DNA of 23,689 nt, taken from NCBI GenBank assembly GCA_001953115.1, contig LSSL01002013.1, forward strand, positions 1-23,689. The letters run 5' to 3'. The stretch is from Smittium mucronatum (Eukaryota > Kickxellomycota > Harpellomycetes > Harpellales > Legeriomycetaceae). Below are positions 13,317 to 23,689 of this stretch, piece by piece (the stretch's first letter is position 1; each line of letters starts with the position of its first letter). The translations under genes and the position numbers were made by a program. The notes beneath the pieces were generated by a model. It searched no databases. It had not been told where the DNA came from and saw only the letters and a program-made list of their open reading frames with translations.

Positions 13317-15147
13317 ATAAGTATGTTTCATAAGCTATTTTTTAAATTGAATAAGAAAAAAAAATTCAGTTGACTAATTAAAATAAGATTTACTAATTAG
13401 GAAATCTTTTCATTTTTTAAAAAATCTAATCACAAGTTTTAAAAATTATGACTCCTTATTTTTCAGAAATATAATTAGGTTCAATCTTTTTTTTTAATAT
13501 AAAATAACATTTATTACTATCAAACTCGTTTTATTAACAATTACACGAACTTTTTGAGATACTGTTTTTGTTATTATTCAACGGAAAATGATTTAAATGA
13601 ACAGAGATTTCTTAGTATAAAATATCCAATAAATCCGAGAATTGCATTTTTTTTTTGTTATTTTTTGTAACTTTAAAAATTTATGACAAATTTACTCACT
13701 ACCTCAAATTATTTAAAATTAAAGCTTATTGTTATGGGGGAAAAAAATTTAATGTGGTTATTTGAATTTCTCGCTCTTTTTAGTGTTAAATTTCGTTTGT
13801 GATAACAGCAAAAAGGATGATTTATTATGCTGGTATGTTAGTCTCAATAATCATATAGAATAATGTAACATAATTTATGTCAAAAATATTTATTGTTAGA
13901 TTTTATAAAGAGAGTATAATACATTACTAATATAAACTTATATCGCGAAAAAATATAAAATAAACTAAAAAGAGGATAAAAACGATTTTTACTCAATAAA
14001 CACAGTTTTCTAACACGCTTCATCATTTATTGATTGCTCAAAAAAATTGAAAAATAAAAATATTTTTATAATATATATTTAATTATTTTAATGAAAAGTG
14101 ATTTATGGATTTTTTTACCTTCTCACCTCCACCTAAATGAAAATTACCATTAAAAGTACTTATCATAAATATGTCAATGATTTAATAGTAAAAAATAACA
14201 TCCCAAATTTGCAATAAACCCAAACCAAAATTATCTCATACCTTCTTTCGACCATAATTTTTTTCTGATTTTTCGATCGTGTATTCTAGGCTATTGGTAT
14301 TATGGCCAGAAATTAGAAGCTTTTCTCTTATAATTTTTTTAACTTATATATATAAACTTCCGATCTCATAATTTTAATCTGACTTAGAACCAATCTATTC
14401 GATTATATCCGAATATTCTAGTAATTCATTCGAATATTCCAAAAAATCACTTTCCATCATTTTTTTAAAAAAAAATCGGAGACACGATTTGGCTTGTTTT
14501 TCATTATCTTATTCAGTCCTAGTATTGCTATTTATCAAATTAATATTTACATTATTTTTATTGAATAAATTGATATTAACCAAGCAACTCATGCTGAATA
14601 TATCACATTTTGGCTGTAAAATCGGTCTTTAAGAATTATTAAGAATTATTCTTCCTTGATTGATCTACTTTTTATCCATAACATCAAATCTTTTATTTAA
14701 TTTATTTTTATAAATTTATAAAAATTTTTTCGCTTAAGTTAAAATTTCGGTTTAGATGATTAGGTTCTATTGTGACTTTGTTTTCATAGCTGAATTTGAA
14801 TGAAATTTCCTCTTCGGAGGTACAATCGAAATACTCCGAAGAATTTTTGCTATTTTTATATGTTAATATCCTATTTGAGCATTATTATTTTCAAAGTGAC
14901 TATCTATGATATGAAAAATCAATAAATAAGGTCCATTTAAAATCCTGAAATCTTTATTTTTACTTCATTTTGTTGTCTGAAATCAAATATGATCTTTTTA
15001 ATAATGAAATATTGCTGATTTTTGAACCTAAAGTATATTTACATCTTTCACTAGCGTACCTCTATATTTACTTCAATAAATTGAATTCACAGTTGAGATA
15101 TTTTCGAATAAAGTTTTCTCATCTTCTTTTTTAAAATTTTTATTATT
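13317..15147. other. AT-rich stretch, one inverted repeat, no gene recognised
   Basis: A/T homopolymers and dense stops fill all frames. The only clear structures are a 10-bp tandem duplication (AAGAATTATT twice, 14631-14650) and the inverted repeat at 14811-14842. No RNA gene was seen. Confidence 0.5.
14811..14842. repeat. 9-bp perfect inverted repeat
   Basis: TCTTCGGAG (14811-14819) pairs exactly with CTCCGAAGA (14834-14842) across a 14-nt loop. The GC-rich stem stands out in the A/T background. No T-run follows that would suggest a terminator, and no protein-binding role can be assigned. Confidence 0.6.
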
Positions 15148-16190
15148 TCAGATTACACAAAAATCTTTTTTTAACTTTTTATAAATAATACCTGAACATT
15201 TAATGGAAATTAACATGTAAAAATTACATTTTGACAATACTAAACTCACTAAAGAGCTTGTTTGAATAGAAAAAAAGACGTGATATTCTTTATTACTGAG
15301 TATATCCTTGTAGTACAGCACTTCAAAATTATCCTTATATTTATAAAAGATATTTAGACGGTCTTTTATGTAATTCACTCAAAAAATGTTGAATATTTCC
15401 TCCCTTTTACGAAAATTTTCGATTAAATTAATAATTTTTCTATATAATTTATTAGAATCAACCATGGATTTTTTCATATTAGAGCTAGGAAAGGTGTTGA
15501 AGGGCAGTATAGGATATTCTAAACTATTTTGAAAATTATAAGCATTTGTTTTATCCGAAAAAAAATACTTTCATAAAATCGAATGAAGTTTTATCATTTT
15601 ATCCCAAGTGTACCCCTAAGAGTGAAAAACCTTGCCGTGATTTAGGGGCTTAATAATGTACTTTTCGAAGTACATTAGAAAAAAATTTCACGCAGCGTTT
15701 ACTATTCTTGGTTGGGAGTAGTGGAGATAGCGCACAGCGATTCGGAGGACAGCGATTCCAGAGGAGGACCATTTCGGAACAGGAGGAACCGATCTTTTAG
15801 AACAGCTAAGGCATAGTTTAATGTACAAGTCCAGCATTCGACAGTCAGACGGATCTCAGCGTCTAACAGCTATTTGTAGGAGAGCCATGTCGATCAATCC
15901 CACGTTTGGGTAGGAGCCTAATTTTTTTAATCCTGTTAGAAGTAGGCTCTGGTTAGGAGCTCAGTAGATTCAATGAACTATTTTTCGTTGACAAAGAGCT
16001 TAATTCATGACTGCACGTAACCTCAGTCATCCAGCCTACTTGAAGCAATGCCGGGTGGGGGGGTCTTTTGGTTGGTAGATTGAACCCTTTTCCCGTAGGT
16101 ACGCAGCCGGTAGTCCGGCAGTGGAGCTTATTGTAGTTAGGATAATAGTCTTTTCTATACGTCTTTTTCTTTTTTTCCTATTTTTTTAGT
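15148..16190 (-). pseudogene. decayed minus-strand reading frame spanning a GC island, family unknown
   Basis: On the minus strand one frame stays protein-like from about 16190 down to a stop at 15148, roughly 345 codons. The part from 15960 to 15148 has only about five internal stops in 270 codons. From the 16190 end it reads a basic start (RKKRKRR), then TTISSTAGLPAAYLREKGS (16137-16081), a stop-rich patch at 15961-16035, and long open runs such as LLLTGLKKLGSYPNV (15945-15901) and SNKLYRKIINLIENFRKREE (about 15454-15395). The half above about 15690 is far richer in G+C than the half below, yet the frame is continuous across the change. The last 76 codons (15378-15148) are fully open. I do not recognise the family. 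The plus strand of the GC island also shows open frames, but they are shorter and change frame. Confidence 0.48.
15655..15676. repeat. hairpin with 9-bp stem and TTCG loop
   Basis: AATGTACTT and AAGTACATT flank TTCG exactly. UUCG is a stable RNA tetraloop, although the usual C-G closing pair is U-A here. It lies inside the decayed minus-strand frame, next to where base composition jumps, so it may be chance. Confidence 0.5.
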
Positions 16191-16259
16191 ATAGTTTTTA
16201 ATGACGTTATCTTACAATAAAATTCCGTGATACACAAAAAAAGATATGAAAGGTAATGT

Positions 16260-17000
16260 CACTATTATTTTTTCAAGATAGAGATGCTGCTTCTCTGTTT
16301 GCCATAAAACTTGTATATAATAAATTGTAATAAAATGAAATAATAAATTATTGAAACGAAATATCCAATAATCTTGATCAAAGCTGATATTAAAAATTAC
16401 CATTTATTATAAAACCCCATCAGCCCTCACCAATTATCTTACTAGATTAACTCCATTCTGCGAATCGGTATGAGTGTAAATAAGGAAACAATTTATGCTT
16501 GGAATTGGGTTAGTGAGTGTTCCCAACATATACTATATGACGCAGGTGGGATATTTCGTACCATTTTCATTGCCAATATTTATGCTAAATTGGTTTAGAT
16601 CCAAAAAATTTACATTAGATTGTTTAAATTGTTGAATTTGGTAAACGGATTGGTATAGATTTAGCAAACCAGAGCACTTTAACACACATGGAGACGAAAT
16701 AGTTAAATGACACTAACGGGGAAGTGACTTCTCTCTAAACAATCATCCATTTACGACAGTATATAGCATGTTTAGATCAAAATATTCACCAAAATTTGAT
16801 ACCTTAGACATACATCATTTTAGCCAATAAGCATTGATATACGTGGCCTAATTGATAGTAGAAAGATTTTTTCGATTTTATGGGTTTAATTGACGAAAAG
16901 TGGATTTATTGGAATTAAATAATAATTCACTGGACGAATAATATTTGTAACTGACTAATAAAATATGAAAAGAATCTTTTTATCCAATGGTAAAAGCTGA
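16260..17000 (+). pseudogene. possible decayed Merlin/ISXO2-like transposase
   Basis: A 50-codon open run at 16445-16594 reads ILRIGMSVNKETIYAWNWVS and on to CSQHILYDAGG. This resembles the helix-turn-helix region of ISXO2/IS1595 (Merlin) transposases: G-(V/I/M)-S-x-x-T-I-x-x-W, then R/S-E-x-C and a GG just before the first catalytic Asp. Further matches in shifted frames are weak: VEFGKRIGIDL at 16636-16668 (family pattern I-D-E-S-x-x-G-K-R-K), a YIILANKH-YTWPN piece near 16809-16850 (compare I-x-S/T-D-x-W) and a HWTNNI piece near 16928-16945 (compare H-T-N-x-I-E). An open stretch at 16262-16320 could be its N-terminus. Stops and frame changes make it non-functional. The family call is a motif impression and could be wrong. 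Confidence 0.3.
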
Positions 17001-17539
17001 TAAAAGTTTTGCAGGATGTTATAGGTATCTGCGGTCAAAAATGACCAGCAAAAAAGAAAATTGTTGAAAATTTCCAGATTTTTATGAATTTTCCGTTAGT
17101 TCCTTATTTTTTCCAGATTCTGTGGAAAAAAAAACATTTAGCCACACTGCTAATATATAAACTTATTGGGTAATCAATAATTGAATCAGAAAAAATAATC
17201 CAGTCTAAAAATAGTAAATACTTGCGAATTTAAGTGGTTAATTAATATAGCTGATATAATGAGTAAATAAATCAACATTTAGCCAACAGTACGAATGGAA
17301 ACAAGAGTTTTGGTCCAAGAAGGAATCTCTCGTACTTATTAGTGGTAAATTGGCAATTTCATTGTTTTGTTAACGCTGTCATTAAGAGTAGAAAAGAAAG
17401 AAAAAAAAAATTATTGGGTGAATTTTGTTTTTGGCAAATCAGATATAGTCAAAAGGCAGTGTCAGGACTAAAAGGGGTTTGTGGGTAGGTATATTGTTGA
17501 GGAGAAAGAGAATTCATTATTTAGTGTCAATAATAAAGA
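17001..17539. other. intergenic sequence upstream of the glutaminyl-tRNA synthetase gene
   Basis: The A+T content falls gradually toward the gene. No open frame of note, RNA gene or repeat was recognised. Any promoter lies toward its right end. Confidence 0.45.
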
Positions 17540-17560
17540 GCGCCCAATTGGACCAATGAA
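17540..17560. promoter_or_regulatory. CCAAT-box cluster upstream of the synthetase gene
   Basis: CCAAT occurs at 17543-17547 and 17553-17557, with an ATTGG inverted copy between them, about 190 bp before the chosen start codon. CCAAT boxes are bound by NF-Y/HAP complexes in many eukaryotes. Its use as a promoter element here is inferred from position only. Confidence 0.3.
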
Positions 17561-17742
17561 AACTGGTGATTTTTTTTTGATGAAATGCAAGGGTGTCATC
17601 AAGGGCATTCATGTCAGAAATCGATATTAAACTACCTTATAAGTGTAGACAACTCAAATTATACTTTGATATTAAATATCCTATCTCTATATCTTCATTT
17701 TCTAACTTACAGTTCTGCACACTAATATCTGAAAATTTAGCT

Positions 17743-20365
17743 ATGTCTGATTTTGATTCTTTAGTTTCCGCTTTCAAAAGGCTTGGATTGAGCGATGATA
17801 AAGCAGCAGAAACCGCAAAAAACTCTAAGATATCACCCGTTCTTTACGATGCTTTTTGTATAGCCCAGGGGGATTCATCAGAAATATCTAAATCTACTGG
17901 TTCTCTTCTATATAACCTATCCACAACTATAACCCCAGAAGCGAAGGTTCATTTCAACTTTCTATGCGGAGAAATTATCAAGGGAAATCTTTCTTCTAGT
18001 GACCAAATATCAGGTATTTCGCTGCGTAATGTTAATTTCTATTTATTCTAACCATGTATTCACGTTTTTCCATAGAGGCTATAAAGTATTGTAAAAAGGC
18101 TGCTCCAGAAGAAACTTATCCTGATTTTAAAATCTTTTGTGGAATAGGTATTCTTTATAATCTATTTCCTTTTTTTGTTTTGAGCCTTCATAATTTTCAT
18201 TAAAAAAAATAGGCGTGTTTATTGATGATTCGACGATATCAACTAAGATTTCTGGATTTCTGAAAGAAAATAAAGAAAAGTTGGAGTCCGATAGATATAA
18301 AGTTTTGGGATTATTTCTAAGCAAAATCAGACAAGATCCAGAATTAAGATGGGCTAAGGCTGAGAAAATCAAAACTTCTTTGGAAAGTCAAGTTTTGGAA
18401 TTATTAGGTCCTAAAGATGAGCGCGACATCCCTGTTAAAGGAAAAGCTAAAAAGACACCTAAGACTTCAACCTCTGTTGATTCTAATGTTCCAATTCCCA
18501 AACCTAAACAGCACCAAAAATATACTCCTGCTAGCTTTGAAAGCATGTTTTCTGAAGGTGATATTAGTAGACTCCATAAGTCAGGCGAAAATCCTCAAAT
18601 AAGCCCCGAAATTCTCAAAAAACATCTTGAATTCACTAAAGGAAAGGTTATTACTAGATTCCCTCCCGAACCAAATGGTTTTCTGCACATTGGTCACGCT
18701 AAAGCTATAAATGTCAATTTTGGATATGCCGAATACCACAATGGGAAATGTAATCTAAGATACGATGATACTAACCCCGAAACTGAGGAGGTTCAGTACT
18801 TAGATTCCATACTTGAAGCTGTACGATGGTTAGGCTTTACTCCAGACAAAATATTGTACGCTTCAGATTATTTTGATCAACTCTATAATTTGGCCATTAT
18901 TTTAATCGAAAAAGGCTTGGCATACGTCTGCCACTGTACTGCAGAGAAAATGTTCGAAGACCGTGGGGGTGATAGCAATGGTCCTAGAGTTGCATGCGAA
19001 CACAGAGACAGATCTGTAGAATCTTCCCTCTTGGAATTTCAAAAAATGAAGGATGGTAGGTACAAGTCAGGAGAGGCTATCCTGAGAATGAAAATGGACC
19101 TTGAAGATGGAAATCCTCAAATGTGGGATTTAGTAGCATATAGGATAATATACTCCACTCACCATCGTACCGGAGATAAATGGTGCATATACCCTACCTA
19201 CGATTTTGCACATTGTCTTTGTGACTCTATTGAAAATATAACTCATTCTCTTTGCACTACTGAATTTGTCCAATCTCGAAAGTCATATTATTGGCTGTGT
19301 GATGCTGTGGAGGTCTATAAACCTGTACAATGGGAATATGGAAGATTAAGTGTCACAAACACTATACTTTCTAAAAGAAAATTACTAAAGTTGCTCGAAA
19401 ACAACATTATTTCATCCCTTGATGATCCCCGCCTTTACACTTTACCCGCCTTGAGAAGACGTGGCGTCCCAGCTCTAGCAATCAACGGTTTTGTCCGAGA
19501 GCTTGGAGTAACCACGTCCAAAACAACCATTGAAGTTAGCAGACTTGAGAATCACATTCGAGATTGTCTCAATAGTGTTGCTCCTCGTCTTATGGCAGTG
19601 CTCGATCCTATTAAAGTTAAACTTATCAATCTCGGCAAGAGTGTTGATCTTGAAGTCCCTTTTAATCCCCGCGATCCTAGTTTTGGTTCCCATTCGGTTC
19701 CATTTACCGATACTTTGTTTATTGATAGTTCCGATTTTAGACTTGAAGACTCTAAAGACTACTATCGTCTCGCTCCTGGAAAGACGGTTGGGCTCCTATA
19801 TGCACCAGGGCCAATCACCTGTACTGAAGTTATTTATGGAGAAGATGGAGGAGTTTTAGAGCTTTTGTGCAAACTTGAAGATGGAGCTGATGGGAAGCCA
19901 ATTCCTAAACCTAAGACATACATCCAATGGGTACCGTTTAGTCCTAAACATGGATCTCCAGTTGTTCTTGATGAGATTAGATTGTATAACGATCTTTTCA
20001 AGCATTCTAATCCTTATGACAAAACAATAGTTCCAGGTGGTTTTTTGACTGATATAAACCCAGAGTCACTTGTAACTATAAAATCGGCCATCGTAGAGAC
20101 AGGGTTTTATGATCTGCTTTTCAAATTTATAAATGGAGAAGCTACCAGGAAGGAATTTGATTCGAAAAATTTTGAGGAATTAAGATTCCAGTTTTTGCGT
20201 ACAGGATACTTCACAGTCGATAAGGATACTCATTTTGATAGTTCATTTATTGAGACTTGTAGAAGCGTTCAGAAATGCGGAGATCCAGTTTTAGCTGCTG
20301 CCTCCAATAAGAACAAACTGGTTCTCAACCGGATTGTTACTCTAAAAGGAGATCCAAACAAATAA
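17743..20365 (+). CDS. QARS1: glutaminyl-tRNA synthetase, cytosolic eukaryotic type, three exons
   Basis: The enzyme joins glutamine to tRNA-Gln using ATP. Exons are 17743-18013, 18076-18147 and 18213-20365, both introns are phase 1, and the product is 831 aa (usual range about 775-810). Residues 1 to about 165 form the eukaryotic N-terminal helical domain (MSDFDSLVSAFKRLGLSDDK). Residues 190-217 are a Lys/Pro-rich linker. The class I core begins at PPEPNG (265-270) and carries HIGH at 273-276 and the KMSKS-equivalent LSKRK at 500-504. Between them lie family segments such as HRTGDKWCIYPTYDFAHCL and PVQWEYGRL. The anticodon-binding barrels fill the rest, ending KLVLNRIVTLKGDPNK as in relatives. 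I chose the ATG at 17743 because the family's N-terminus starts there. An in-frame ATG at 17611 would add 44 residues without family resemblance. Gln codons are CAA/CAG and the stop is TAA. AATAAA follows at 20408. Confidence 0.97.
18014..18075 (+). other. intron 1 of the glutaminyl-tRNA synthetase gene
   Basis: This intron is 62 bp, phase 1, with CAG/GTATTT at the donor and TTTCCATAG at the acceptor. TTCTAAC, 25-30 bases before the acceptor, is a plausible branch site. Splicing completes a Glu codon (G|AG) and joins SDQIS to EAIKYCKKA. Reading through meets an in-frame stop. Confidence 0.9.
18148..18212 (+). other. intron 2 of the glutaminyl-tRNA synthetase gene
   Basis: This intron is 65 bp, phase 1, with TAG/GTATTC at the donor and an A-rich acceptor ending AATAG, without a polypyrimidine tract directly upstream. 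Splicing completes a Gly codon (G|GC) and joins FKIFCGI to GVFIDDSTI. The middle exon is only 72 bp. Confidence 0.9.
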
Positions 20366-20407
20366 TACACTTTGTTTCTATTCCATTTACTGATTATTAA
20401 ATTTAAA

Positions 20408-20413
20408 AATAAA
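20408..20413 (+). promoter_or_regulatory. AATAAA polyadenylation signal
   Basis: A canonical hexamer lies 43 bp after the synthetase stop codon, inside the 162-bp gap between the two convergent genes. For the opposite gene only the variant TATAAA is found (minus strand, 20503-20498), about 25 bp past its stop. Confidence 0.55.
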
Positions 20414-20527
20414 GATTAACCAACGTTTTCTTATTTAGAATTAAAAGATTAAATAAAAGGATACATTGGATCAAAGTAATGAAAAGATACCGAGACATTT
20501 ATAGAAGAAATGAAACTAAATTTCAAT

Positions 20528-22263
20528 TTACTTTGCCAAGCTGCGACCAGTCATTTCTTCGGGGGCCTCAACACCCATTACACTTAGGATAGTTGGGGCA
20601 ACGTCACAAAGAGCATCCAGTTCAGAATCAGCGTCGATCAAATGTACATTGTTGGAGGTGATGATTAAAGGAACGCGGTTGCAGGTGTGGGCAGTGTGGG
20701 GAGACCCATCGGCAGCAGTCATAACCTCAGCGTTTCCGTGGTCAGAGGTGACGAATAAGACATAACTGTTCTTAACACAACCTTCATAGATGATACCTAT
20801 AGCTTTATCAGTAGCTTCAATGGCGGTTTTTGCAGCTTCATAAATACCAGTGTGGCCAACCATATCAGGAGGAGCAAAGTTGCACATGACAAAATCATAC
20901 TTTTGTGAATCCATCTCACTAACAACAGCTTCGGCTACAGGTATCGCAGACATTTGTGGCATTAAATCATAAGTGGCAACTTTAGGGGAAGGGATGAGAA
21001 CGCGATTTTCATTTTTGAACTGCACCTCAGAGCCTCCGTTGAAGAAGAATGTAACATGTGCGTATTTTTCGGTTTCAGCAACATGGCTTTGAGTAAGACC
21101 CTTCTTGTCAAGCCATTCAGCAAGTGAGTTGTCCATCTTTTGCGGTGGAAACGCAGTCAAGAAAGGGAAATCAGATTTGTACTGAGTCATAGTGATAATG
21201 TCGAGATCTTTGGGAACGTTTGCCTCAAAAGGTGGTGGGGAAATACCGAAAGCCTGAGAAATCTCTCTCATTCTATCGGAACGATAGTTGAAAAAGAATA
21301 GAGTGTCATTATCTATAAACATGTAATAAAAAAAAGTTACATGAGAAATTGAAAACACAGGAGTGAACATAATAGTGTGAAAGTAAACCTCTAATAAGCC
21401 CTTCCTTGTTAACTATGATGGGTTTAAGGAATTCGTCAGTAAGATCTTGATCGTATCTTTCCTGGATGGTTTTGACAACATCATCGGTATATTCGCCTTC
21501 GCCCAAAACCATACCGTTATAGGCAATCTGTATGCGTTCCCAACGTCTATCACGATCCATAGCATAATAGCGGCCAACGACAGTAGCGACTTTTCCATAA
21601 TTAATTCTGTTCATTTCGTCAAGAAGCTGCTTCATATATTTCTCTATTTATAAAAATAAGAAAATGTTTAATGAAAAAAAAGAAAAGAAAGAAAGAGGCA
21701 GTACCTGAAGATCTTGGATTTGTATCTCTTCCGTCACAGAAAAAGTGAACAAAAGTTTCGGGAACACCAGCTTCTTTTGCAGCAGCAAGAAGGCCGAATA
21801 GATGATTGATATGGCTGTGTACACCACCGTCAGAAACCAAACCACAGAGATGCAGACGGCCAGATTTATTGATGGCCTGTTCGAAAGCGTGTTTGATGTT
21901 AGGGAGAAGACCGAATTGTTTTTTCTTTAGAGCAAGATCAATCCTAACAATGTCCTAAATGCAACAGGTACAGATGTAATGGAAAAGTAAAGGAAAAAAT
22001 AAATTAAAATATGAAGATACCTGGAAGACAACTCGGCCAGCACCAATATTAAGATGGCCTACTTCCGAGTTTCCCATAAGACCTTCAGGCAAACCCACGG
22101 CATTTCCATGAGCCAATATATCTCGGTTAGGATACCTGCTTTTTAGCATATCCATATAAGGAGTTTTTGCAGTTCGGATTGCATCACCAGAATCAGAAGT
22201 GTTAGGATTCTCACCCCAACCATCAATAACTATAAGACAAACTTTGTTGGCAGCTTTTGACAT
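20528..22263 (-). CDS. gpmI: 2,3-bisphosphoglycerate-independent phosphoglycerate mutase (iPGM), four exons
   Basis: It interconverts 3- and 2-phosphoglycerate in glycolysis and gluconeogenesis through a phosphoserine and two metal ions. Exons in reading order are 22263-22021, 21954-21705, 21643-21389 and 21312-20528, giving 510 aa, the usual length. By correspondence with the Bacillus enzyme every metal ligand is present: D14, the catalytic S66 (in [15 protein letters not shown]), D440 and H441 (TSDHGN) at one site, and D399, H403 (PPDMVGHTG) and H458 at the other. Substrate-binding H127, R157, D158 (DGRDTNP), R189, R195, R260, R263 (NYRSDR) and K332 are also kept. The start is the first ATG and gives the family N-terminus ([13 protein letters not shown]). 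It is unrelated to the cofactor-dependent enzyme of yeast and vertebrates. It converges on the synthetase gene, with TAA stops 162 bp apart. Confidence 0.97.
21313..21388 (-). other. intron 3 of the iPGM gene
   Basis: This intron is 76 bp, phase 1, with GAG/GTTTAC at the donor and TTTATAG at the acceptor. Splicing completes an Asp codon (G|AT), joining KEGLIR to [11 protein letters not shown], a conserved iPGM segment. It is the longest of the five introns seen and the only one with a GTTT donor. Confidence 0.9.
21644..21704 (-). other. intron 2 of the iPGM gene
   Basis: This intron is 61 bp, phase 1, with CAG/GTACTG at the donor, a long T-rich middle and an AAATAG acceptor. Splicing completes a Glu codon (G|AG), joining [10 protein letters not shown] to [10 protein letters not shown]. 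An AG two bases further on would break the frame, which fixes the acceptor. Confidence 0.9.
21955..22020 (-). other. intron 1 of the iPGM gene
   Basis: This intron is 66 bp, phase 0, with CAG/GTATCT at the donor and GCATTTAG at the acceptor. It joins GAGRVVFQ to [12 protein letters not shown]. Its length is a multiple of three, and the only in-frame stop is the TAG of its own acceptor, so a retained intron would end translation there. Confidence 0.9.
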
Positions 22264-22367
22264 ACTTTATGATCTTCTAAAAAATATTAACAGACAAAAA
22301 TAGGTACAAGTTTGAAAGAAGCGTTATACAGATACTCCTACCTATTAGCCTTGTATCTTTAGTCTAA

Positions 22368-22375
22368 TATTTATA
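22368..22375 (-). promoter_or_regulatory. TATA-like element upstream of the iPGM gene
   Basis: On the minus strand TATAAATA lies about 105 bp before the iPGM start codon. Such words are common in A/T-rich DNA, so only the position argues for it. The sequence just before the start (TTAATATTTTTTAG) could also be the 3' end of an intron in the leader. Confidence 0.2.
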
Positions 22376-22410
22376 TGGGATTTAACTTGGTCTGTTTTCA
22401 TTTTTCAACC

Positions 22411-23340
22411 AGTACACCACACATGTACTGAGACAGTCGGCTTTATTGGTAAACGTTCGATTCTGGTGAAAGCTAAACATATATCGATGGCTCCAGTTTA
22501 GTATATGCCCATAATATCTTCCATTGGATAAGCGGACATTACCCTATAAAAGCCAGTAAATCTATTGACGATGTATATACGATACACTTTCCAGATGCAT
22601 AATTGGTCATCATTTAATTAATCTCTTTTTGAGATCTAAACGAATAGAAATCGTAATTTTTTTATTTCCTTCGGGCGGGATCTGAAATAAACAATGCTTA
22701 TTCGCTAGTGTTTGAATTGATCTGACCCCAGAATATATTGATGCCTTTTTAGTGAATTTTGTTCTATCACCAGGCAAATGAAATTGTAGCTATTCCAAAT
22801 ACGTGTAAAATTTTCTATATATGACACTGTAATGGTGACCCTTTAAGCGTTTGTGATACAGTACTGATCGTCATTTTAAAGATTGCATCTCTTCGCTGCC
22901 AAAAGAATAATTCTATTCGACCCCAAGTTGGCATTTTGACCTATTTGAGTCTATTATTTGCACCTAGTTTTTCCATTGGAGAAAACTCTCCTTATCAATA
23001 GATGCGGCAAAGCGTTTTTTTTTTATGTTGTTGTAGCAGTATTTATTGGCAGATAACATAGATAGATGCTGTGCGAAAAAACAGTCTTAAAAGCTAGTTT
23101 TATATTAATATCACCAGATGTTTACCAATAAGCACTAATTAAAAAAAAAATACTAGGCAGGCCTAGATCCCCAGCTCTCTAAAAAATATCGTGTAATGAA
23201 AATGATTGATTTCTTTTCGAGTCAAAGGGTCTGGTTTTTTATTTTTGCAGAACTGGCACACTAAAAATAGTCCCACTCGTTATCCAATACACTCTTGGCG
23301 ATTGACCAACACTTTAATAATGGGTAGAGATCCTCCTAGC
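22411..23340 (-). pseudogene. probable decayed minus-strand reading frame, family unknown
   Basis: Upstream of the iPGM gene, on the same strand, one frame stays fairly open from about 23340 down to a stop at 22411-22413. It covers about 310 codons with around a dozen stops, fewer than chance. Readable runs include LGSNRIILLAAKRCNL (about 22926-22879), DDQLCIWKVYRIYIVNRFTG (about 22608-22549) and ICLAFTRIERLPIKPTVSVH (about 22480-22421). The last recalls the segment after the first catalytic Asp of piggyBac transposases, where a Phe-Lys-Gly-Arg stretch is followed by P-x-K-P, but spacing is off by several residues and other landmarks are missing. I leave the family open. A 69-codon open run on the plus strand (23206-23415) overlaps it and has no support of its own. 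Confidence 0.33.
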
Positions 23341-23370
23341 AAAATTTTTTTGACTTTAGGTAAACTCTAT

Positions 23371-23394
23371 TTGAACCTTTCCGCGCCCAAAAAT
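23371..23394 (+). repeat. recurring GC-rich motif, copy 3
   Basis: It reads TTGAACCTTTCCGCGCCC followed by AAAAATG. It shares TTRAACC, TTTCC, GCCC and the A-run with the other copies, in the same orientation, with TTGA in place of TTAA. Confidence 0.4.
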
Positions 23395-23656
23395 GTATTG
23401 TATTCCCATTTGTGAATTAATAACAATTTCGACTCGTTCAGAATAATAACTAATACAACTTTAATGGCTAATTAGTAATAAAACATCTTTATTGGTCAAA
23501 ATAAAAGAATTTTTTCGCGCCTCCGTTCCATAAGGGGATAAAATATTTCATTATTACATTTATGTACCCTACATTAACGATAAATTTCAATCTATAAATC
23601 TATCAACAACATATTGGGGAGTCAGCCGCTAAATCATTTTCTACCATCATGCTAGT

Positions 23657-23677
23657 TTAACTCTTTCCGGGCCCAAA
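23657..23677 (+). repeat. recurring GC-rich motif, copy 4 (TTAA-flanked)
   Basis: It reads TTAACTCTTTCCGGGCCC followed by AAA and lies 12 bp from the end of the window. It is the copy closest to the one at 12392. If it is an element end in the same sense as the others, the element would extend rightward beyond the window. Confidence 0.45.
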
Positions 23678-23689
23678 TTTGTGCCTTGC

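Overview
The window is nuclear DNA of a eukaryote. Two housekeeping genes at its right end are split by short GT-AG introns of 61-76 bp. The rest is very AT-rich, gene-poor sequence. Short introns, a eukaryotic-type glutaminyl-tRNA synthetase, a cofactor-independent phosphoglycerate mutase (iPGM) and AT-eroded transposon-like relics fit an early-diverging fungus or a similar small eukaryote with an expanded AT-rich genome. That placement is inference. All five introns end in TAG, and none has the TTTTCAG acceptor typical of nematodes, another group that uses iPGM.

Layout. From 1 to about 17.5 kb I find no intact gene. Read in three-base steps, however, several stretches keep long one-frame runs that look like protein and are broken by scattered stop codons. 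They lie at about 3.3-4.4 kb (+), 5.9-6.8 kb (+, Mutator-like transposase signature), 7.5-12.1 kb (+, the largest, unidentified, with frame changes), 15.1-16.2 kb (-, half of it in an unusually GC-rich island) and 16.3-17.0 kb (+, faintly like a Merlin/ISXO2 transposase). Between them is featureless A/T sequence. From 17.7 to 22.3 kb base composition and codon use become normal. A three-exon glutaminyl-tRNA synthetase gene (+, 831 aa) converges on a four-exon iPGM gene (-, 510 aa), with only 162 bp between the stop codons. From 22.4 kb to the end the sequence is again degenerate, with a probable decayed minus-strand reading frame.

How the parts relate. The two intact genes serve unrelated core functions: charging tRNA-Gln, and interconverting 3- and 2-phosphoglycerate in glycolysis and gluconeogenesis. 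They share a 3' intergenic space but show no sign of co-regulation. The desert on the left reads best as a graveyard of old coding and mobile sequences being driven toward A+T. A short GC-rich motif (TTRAACC, a few bases, then TTTCC-GGCCC-AAA) recurs four times in one orientation and may mark ends of a repeat family with TTAA target sites. No RNA gene, CRISPR array or complete mobile element was found.
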